Source: Chlorobiaceae bacterium (GTDB lineage Bacteria; Bacteroidota; Chlorobiia; Chlorobiales; Chlorobiaceae). From it: DNA of 19,718 nt. Location of the stretch: contig JAAXUM010000003.1 of NCBI GenBank assembly GCA_013336025.1, forward strand, positions 1 to 19,718, in the 5' to 3' direction. Both the position numbers and the translations under genes were made by a program. A model generated the notes under the pieces. The model had not been told where the DNA came from and made no database searches. It worked only from the letters and a program-made list of their open reading frames with translations. Shown piece after piece: positions 16,192 through 19,718 of this stretch; the first letter of the stretch is position 1; each line of letters begins with the position of its first letter.

Positions 16192-16224
16192 TCAAGGCGA
16201 TTCCGCAGGCAAAAGTTGAGGTGT

Positions 16225-16253
16225 TTGTTAATAAGAGATCATTATGCTACATT
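16225..16253 (+). promoter_or_regulatory. Promoter candidate for rpmH-rnpA-yidD-yidC
   Basis: TTGTTA, exactly 17 bases, then TACATT, about 50 bases before the rpmH ATG. It is the best-spaced pair in the region and sits at the rpmH edge of oriC, as in many bacteria. Confidence 0.45.
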
Positions 16254-16304
16254 ACAAGCCGTTTTATTTTAAATATTATTGAAATCAGTCTGGAGTATTA
16301 AGAG

Positions 16305-16466
16305 ATGAAAAGAACATACCAGCCTCGGAACAGGAAAAGAAGGAACAAGCATGGTTTCCGGCAGAGAATGTCAACCAAAAACGGTCGCAGGGTTCTTGCT
16401 TCAAGAAGAGCCAAAGGTCGCCACTCTCTTTCTGTAAGCAGCGCAATGGGGACAGCAGGTCAGTAA
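16305..16466 (+). CDS. rpmH: 50S ribosomal protein L34
   Basis: This 53-residue, highly basic protein of the large ribosomal subunit reads [20 protein letters not shown] at the start, then [20 protein letters not shown], the near-invariant L34 signature. Its tail [13 protein letters not shown] is slightly longer than the usual 44-47 residue form. GGAG lies 9 bases before the ATG, supporting the start. It is the first gene of the rpmH-rnpA-yidD-yidC cluster and sits beside oriC, divergent from dnaA. Confidence 0.97.
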   Translation: MKRTYQPRNRKRRNKHGFRQRMSTKNGRRVLASRRAKGRHSLSVSSAMGTAGQ

Positions 16467-16512
16467 CTGTCGGCAACAAGTTTCGGGTGTGTCAAATCAG
16501 TTTTAAACCATG

Positions 16513-16526
16513 TGCCTCATGAGGCA
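16513..16526. repeat. 14-bp palindrome at the rnpA start
   Basis: TGCCTCATGAGGCA is a perfect palindrome that ends immediately before the likely rnpA ATG (16527) and includes the TGAGG that would serve as its ribosome binding site. In RNA it could fold only with a very tight loop, so control of rnpA translation is speculative. Confidence 0.5.
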
Positions 16527-16952
16527 ATGAGCAGCCGTCATGTAAATTCCCTGCGCAAGCATGAGATCCTCCGCAAAGAACAACTCATTTCCGGGTTGTT
16601 CGAGAGCGGCAAAAGCCTCAAGGGAGATTATTTGAAGTTTTTTTACAGGGTGACGGAATCAGACGTGAACGGGCGGGCGCCTGCGGCAATGGTTCTGTTT
16701 GCCGTAAGTAAAAAAGCAGTTCCGCATGCCGTTTCACGAAATAAACTGAAAAGACTGATGAGAGAGGCATACCGTCACGAAAAACATCAACTGTTCGGCC
16801 TGCATGCTGATGGCAGTTCTGAATTATGCAGGAACCATCTGCATATAGCGCTACTGTATATCGGGGGGAAAAAATCTTTTCCTTCGTTTGAGCTGTTAAG
16901 GCAGGAAATAAGTCGATTATTGCATAATATCAGACTATCTGAACTCACCTGA
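16527..16952 (+). CDS. rnpA: Ribonuclease P protein component
   Basis: RnpA is the basic protein subunit of RNase P, which with the RnpB RNA removes tRNA 5' leaders. From the ATG at 16527 the product is 141 residues. It has the N-terminal SLRKHEILRKEQLISGLFESGKS block and the diagnostic RNR-type motif SRNKLKRLMREAYR (about 76-89). The C-terminal part is somewhat longer than the E. coli protein. A GTG at 16512 in frame would add five residues; I chose the ATG because TGAGG precedes it and alignment starts around SLRKHE. It lies 60 bases after rpmH and 63 bases before yidD, consistent with one transcript. Confidence 0.93.
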   Translation: MSSRHVNSLRKHEILRKEQLISGLFESGKSLKGDYLKFFYRVTESDVNGRAPAAMVLFAVSKKAVPHAVSRNKLKRLMREAYRHEKHQLFGLHADGSSELCRNHLHIALLYIGGKKSFPSFELLRQEISRLLHNIRLSELT

Positions 16953-17015
16953 ACGGTTATTGACTTGTGAAGAAGAGATGAAAAAAGATGAGCAACGGCT
17001 TTCTCCCGCACCGAT

Positions 17016-17294
17016 ATGACGTTTTTGAGAAAGCTTTTCAATGCAGTCCCGATTATACTGATAAGGTTTTATCGGGCATTTCTGTCACCACTGATGGGGC
17101 CATCCTGCAAGTATTATCCCACCTGTTCGGCCTATGCGCTCGAAGCGTATCAGCAGTACAATATATTTTATGCCTCATGGCTGACGCTGTGGCGTGTTCT
17201 TCGTTGTAATCCCTTTTCAAAGGGAGGGTACGATCCGGTGCCTTTAAAAACCGGGAACTCTGAGAGTAAACAAAAAGAAGGAAGTAATGGATAG
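17016..17294 (+). CDS. yidD: Membrane protein insertion efficiency factor YidD
   Basis: YidD is a small membrane-associated protein that assists YidC/Sec insertion of inner-membrane proteins. The 92-residue product has an N-terminal amphipathic/hydrophobic segment ([19 protein letters not shown]), the conserved [16 protein letters not shown] cysteine motif (about 30-45) and [14 protein letters not shown] (about 63-76), all typical of the family. Its last codons overlap the start of yidC by 8 bases, a strong sign of translational coupling. Exact molecular function in the family is still only partly known. Confidence 0.94.
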   Translation: MTFLRKLFNAVPIILIRFYRAFLSPLMGPSCKYYPTCSAYALEAYQQYNIFYASWLTLWRVLRCNPFSKGGYDPVPLKTGNSESKQKEGSNG

Positions 17295-19026
17295 AAATTC
17301 AGTGACGGGTCTTGCGCTGATAGCTATGATCATGATTGTCTGGCTGCAGTTTATGTCCCCTGAAAAAAAACCGCAGCTCCAGACGGAGCCGGTAAAAAAA
17401 GAGCTGAAAAGCAGCGCTGCGGCAACGCTCGGAGTTCCTGCCTTACCGGGCACAGATAATCTTGGAATTTTCGCGCCCGCATCAGCCGGTGCGGAGCAGT
17501 TGCAAACGGTTGAGAACGACCTCTTTAAAGTCACCCTTTCATCAAAAGGTGCGACAATAAAATCGGTCATGCTTAAAAAGCATCTTGACGGTCATCTCAA
17601 ACAGTTCAATCTTGTCAGCACACCCGATAAAGGCGCGCTTTCCCTTCTTTTTCTGAGCAACGATGGAAAAAAGATCGATACAAGAGATCTTTATTTCCGA
17701 AGCGTCTCTCTCGATACACTCAAAACCCTGAGCGGAACCGATCGCTATGTCATCCGCTATATGCTTGATGTTACTCCCGAGAAGGCCATTGCCATTACCT
17801 ACGGTTTCACCGGCAACAGCTACAGAATCGATTATGATGTCAAGCTTACCGGATTTAAAAATGCGCTTGTCGGCAATGAGTACCAGGTGCAGTGGGACGG
17901 CGGTCTGGTCTATTCCGAGAAAAACCGGGAAGATGAGTCGCATAATGCTCTGGCAGGCTCCTATCTTGGAGGCAGTTTTGTGAAGCTCGACGCAAGCAAG
18001 GATAAAGAGAACTATCGTGAAGAGCAGTCCGGACTTGCAAAATGGGTTGCCCTGCGAAACAAGTATTTCGTTGCAGCTATAATTCCCCGGGGTGCAACTG
18101 AAGGAATATTTCTCGAAGGCCACAAAACAGCGGCTACGCATTTTGAGGACTATCTCGCTGCGCTTAAAATGAGTGTGTCATCCACCCAGCCTGAGAGCAG
18201 CAACAGCTACAGTCTCTATATCGGACCACTTGACTACAATACCGTCAAATCTCTCGGAGTTGATCTTGAAAAGATCATGGACTTCGGATGGGACTGGCTT
18301 ACCAGACCGTTTGCCGAGTATATCATTCTTCCTGCCTTTACCTGGATGAACAAGTTTGTAAGCAATTACGGCCTGATTATTATCATTTTTGCGCTGCTCA
18401 TCAAACTGGTCACCTATCCGCTCTCCATGGCATCGACAAAGTCGATGAAAAAGATGTCAGCACTGCAGCCGGCACTCAAGGAACTTCAGGAGAAGTACAA
18501 GGATAATCCGGCAAAGCTCCAGAGCGAATTGGGAAGGATTTACAAGGAAGCCGGAGTTAACCCGCTTGGCGGCTGTTTACCGGTAGTTCTGCAGATGCCG
18601 CTTCTTTTTGCCATGTTCTATGTTTTCCGTTCCTCGATCGAGCTTCGTCATCACGGTTTTCTCTGGGCGAAAGATCTTTCGGTGCCTGACTCAATACTCG
18701 ATTTCGGTTTCGCTATCCCCATGTATGGCGATCATATTGCGGTATTTCCCATTCTTATGGCGATAACTGTGTTTGTGCAGCAGAAAATTACCCCTACAGC
18801 ACAGAGCAATGAGCAGATGAAAATCATGATGTACATGTTTCCGGCCATGATGCTTCTGTTTTTCAACAATCTTCCTGCCGGCCTTGGACTCTACTACCTG
18901 ATGTTCAATATTTTCAGTGTAGCGCAACAGTTCTATATCAATGCAACGACCACGGCTGAAGACATGCCGAAGGTCAATCTTGGTACTTCATCATCGAAAA
19001 AGAAAAAAGCAGGGCCTAAAAAGTAA
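17287..19026 (+). CDS. yidC: Membrane protein insertase YidC
   Basis: YidC inserts and folds inner-membrane proteins, alone or with SecYEG. The 579-residue product is the long Gram-negative form. TM1 (about 6-22) follows a short cytoplasmic start, then a large periplasmic beta domain spans about 60-335. The conserved insertase core follows ([21 protein letters not shown] from 342). The family blocks [23 protein letters not shown] and [22 protein letters not shown] are clear, and a basic tail ([12 protein letters not shown]) ends the chain. As far as I can align by eye, Lys373 occupies the hydrophilic-groove position that is Arg366 in E. coli. AAGGAAG precedes the ATG, which lies inside the end of yidD. 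secD lies at the other end of the window in a separate transcript. Confidence 0.97.
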   Translation: MDRNSVTGLALIAMIMIVWLQFMSPEKKPQLQTEPVKKELKSSAAATLGVPALPGTDNLGIFAPASAGAEQLQTVENDLFKVTLSSKGATIKSVMLKKHLDGHLKQFNLVSTPDKGALSLLFLSNDGKKIDTRDLYFRSVSLDTLKTLSGTDRYVIRYMLDVTPEKAIAITYGFTGNSYRIDYDVKLTGFKNALVGNEYQVQWDGGLVYSEKNREDESHNALAGSYLGGSFVKLDASKDKENYREEQSGLAKWVALRNKYFVAAIIPRGATEGIFLEGHKTAATHFEDYLAALKMSVSSTQPESSNSYSLYIGPLDYNTVKSLGVDLEKIMDFGWDWLTRPFAEYIILPAFTWMNKFVSNYGLIIIIFALLIKLVTYPLSMASTKSMKKMSALQPALKELQEKYKDNPAKLQSELGRIYKEAGVNPLGGCLPVVLQMPLLFAMFYVFRSSIELRHHGFLWAKDLSVPDSILDFGFAIPMYGDHIAVFPILMAITVFVQQKITPTAQSNEQMKIMMYMFPAMMLLFFNNLPAGLGLYYLMFNIFSVAQQFYINATTTAEDMPKVNLGTSSSKKKKAGPKK

Positions 19027-19034
19027 CAAACGCT

Positions 19035-19634
19035 ATGGTGCTGATCGAGCAGGCTGATGTCTGGCTGTTTCATGCGGTGAACCAGAAAATGGTTCACCCT
19101 GCAGCCGACGATCTCATGGTGTTTCTTACGACATTCAGACTTTCCTGGCCTGTATTTTTTTTTGCTGCGCTGTTTATCCTGATCAGAAAAGGCCGAGCGG
19201 GTGCTCTTGTCATTCTGTTAGCGCTCTGTGCTGTCGGGATTTCCGACTATACCGCTTCAGGAATACTCAAACCGCTTTTTCAGCGAGTAAGGCCCTGTTT
19301 TGCCCTGGAGGGGTGCCGATTGCTTGTTGAACAGTCACACTCATTTTCATTTGCCTCATCTCATGCGGCAAATGCCGCTGCTGTGGCCGGAACTGTCTGG
19401 ATATATTTTTACCGTAATGGTCCCGTTGCCGATAAACTGTTTTCCATTCTGCTCTCTCTCTATGCCTTTTTTGTTGCCTATTCAAGGGTATATGTCGGCG
19501 TTCATTATCCCGCTGATGTGCTTGCCGGTTCGATCATCGGCATATGCAGCGCCCTGCTGGTGTATGTTATCTGGTCATGGCTGTACAAAAATGTCATTAC
19601 ACTTATGATAATGCGTCGGGAGTTGAGGCCATGA
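19035..19634 (+). CDS. PAP2-family membrane phosphatase
   Basis: This 199-residue integral membrane protein carries the three-part phosphatase signature: K79-x6-R86-P (KPLFQRVRP), S105FASSH110 (general PSGH motif with a substitution) and S150R151VYVGVH157YPAD161, so H110, R151, H157 and D161 are all present. About five membrane helices are visible (for example VFFFAALFILI, ALVILLALCAVGIS, ILLSLYAFFVAY, SIIGICSALLVYVIW). Members dephosphorylate phosphatidate, phosphatidylglycerol phosphate or undecaprenyl pyrophosphate; substrate cannot be told from sequence. It begins 9 bases after yidC and overlaps the next gene by 4 bases (ATGA), so it is in the same operon. Confidence 0.88.
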   Translation: MVLIEQADVWLFHAVNQKMVHPAADDLMVFLTTFRLSWPVFFFAALFILIRKGRAGALVILLALCAVGISDYTASGILKPLFQRVRPCFALEGCRLLVEQSHSFSFASSHAANAAAVAGTVWIYFYRNGPVADKLFSILLSLYAFFVAYSRVYVGVHYPADVLAGSIIGICSALLVYVIWSWLYKNVITLMIMRRELRP

Positions 19635-19718
19635 GCCGGAACTACTGGGGTATCGATCTTGGCGGAACCAAAATCGAGGTTGTTGTTACCGACGAAGCAT
19701 CGGTGCCGCTTGTTCGCC
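19631..19718 (+). CDS. ROK-family sugar kinase (5' fragment; continues past right edge)
   Basis: Only the first 29 codons are inside the window: MSRNYWGIDLGGTKIEVVVT... The motif GIDLGGTKIE is the phosphate-1 loop of ROK/hexokinase-fold sugar kinases such as glucokinase. The ATG overlaps the stop of the PAP2 gene (ATGA), suggesting co-translation. Substrate specificity (glucose, N-acetylmannosamine, fructose or other) lies in the missing part, including the ROK zinc-binding cysteine motif. Confidence 0.8.
   Translation, partial: MSRNYWGIDLGGTKIEVVVTDEASVPLVR

Noticed and set aside
16731..16741. GTTTCACGAAAT in rnpA as a third parS site.
   Set aside because: Only the left half matches; the palindrome is broken and it lies in conserved coding sequence (SRNK motif).
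17542..18141. Minus-strand ORF of 199 codons within yidC.
   Set aside because: It lies wholly opposite a certain yidC coding region; long antisense ORFs are common there and it shows no domain or ribosome binding site.

Overview
This window looks like the chromosomal replication-origin neighbourhood of a green sulfur bacterium (Chlorobiaceae, Chlorobium/Pelodictyon type). The reasons are the gene content (a flavocytochrome c sulfide dehydrogenase with SoxY/SoxZ-type sulfur carriers, a flavodiiron protein, a family B DNA polymerase) together with a classical dnaA origin region. The genus is an inference from overall gene style; no taxonomic search was possible.

Layout. 1-1439 (minus): 5' portion of secD, running off the left edge. 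1671-4199 (minus): a compact sulfur-oxidation operon read soxY, soxZ, fccA, fccB and closed by a hairpin terminator. 4200-4624: a divergent control region with a long hairpin, a soxY promoter candidate and a parS-like palindrome. 4625-6490 (plus): mnmG. 6491-6955: a gap with a perfect parS-like site and a doubtful small minus-strand ORF. 6956-9340 (plus): family B DNA polymerase. 9623-10846 (plus): flavodiiron protein. 10892-10936: strong bidirectional terminator. 11091-15821 (minus): dnaA, dnaN, recF and a DUF721/DciA-like gene. Gaps in this block hold a 150-bp MITE-like repeat (recF/dnaN) and a second set of DnaA-box-like words (dnaN/dnaA). 15822-16304: the probable oriC, with many TTATCAACA/TTGTCAACA words and a 21-bp perfect inverted repeat. 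16305-19718 (plus): rpmH, rnpA, yidD, yidC, a PAP2 phosphatase and the start of a ROK-family sugar kinase.

How the parts fit. Replication initiation genes (dnaA, dnaN, recF, dciA-like) leave the origin in one direction. The ribosome, RNase P and membrane-insertion cluster (rpmH-rnpA-yidD-yidC) leaves in the other. The two palindromes matching the ParB-binding consensus on either side of mnmG, about 9-12 kb from oriC, are what chromosome segregation near an origin would need. The SoxYZ-FccAB operon is metabolically separate: FccAB oxidises sulfide or polysulfide in the periplasm, and SoxYZ presumably carries a sulfur intermediate.

Most notable observations: the SoxY-type protein keeps a carrier cysteine only as its very last residue and lacks the usual GGCGG tail; the oriC candidate contains a long DnaA-box palindrome; parS-like sites bracket mnmG; and a MITE-like repeat sits between recF and dnaN. 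I found no CRISPR array, phage, complete IS, rRNA or tRNA, and nothing that clearly amounts to a wholly new system.
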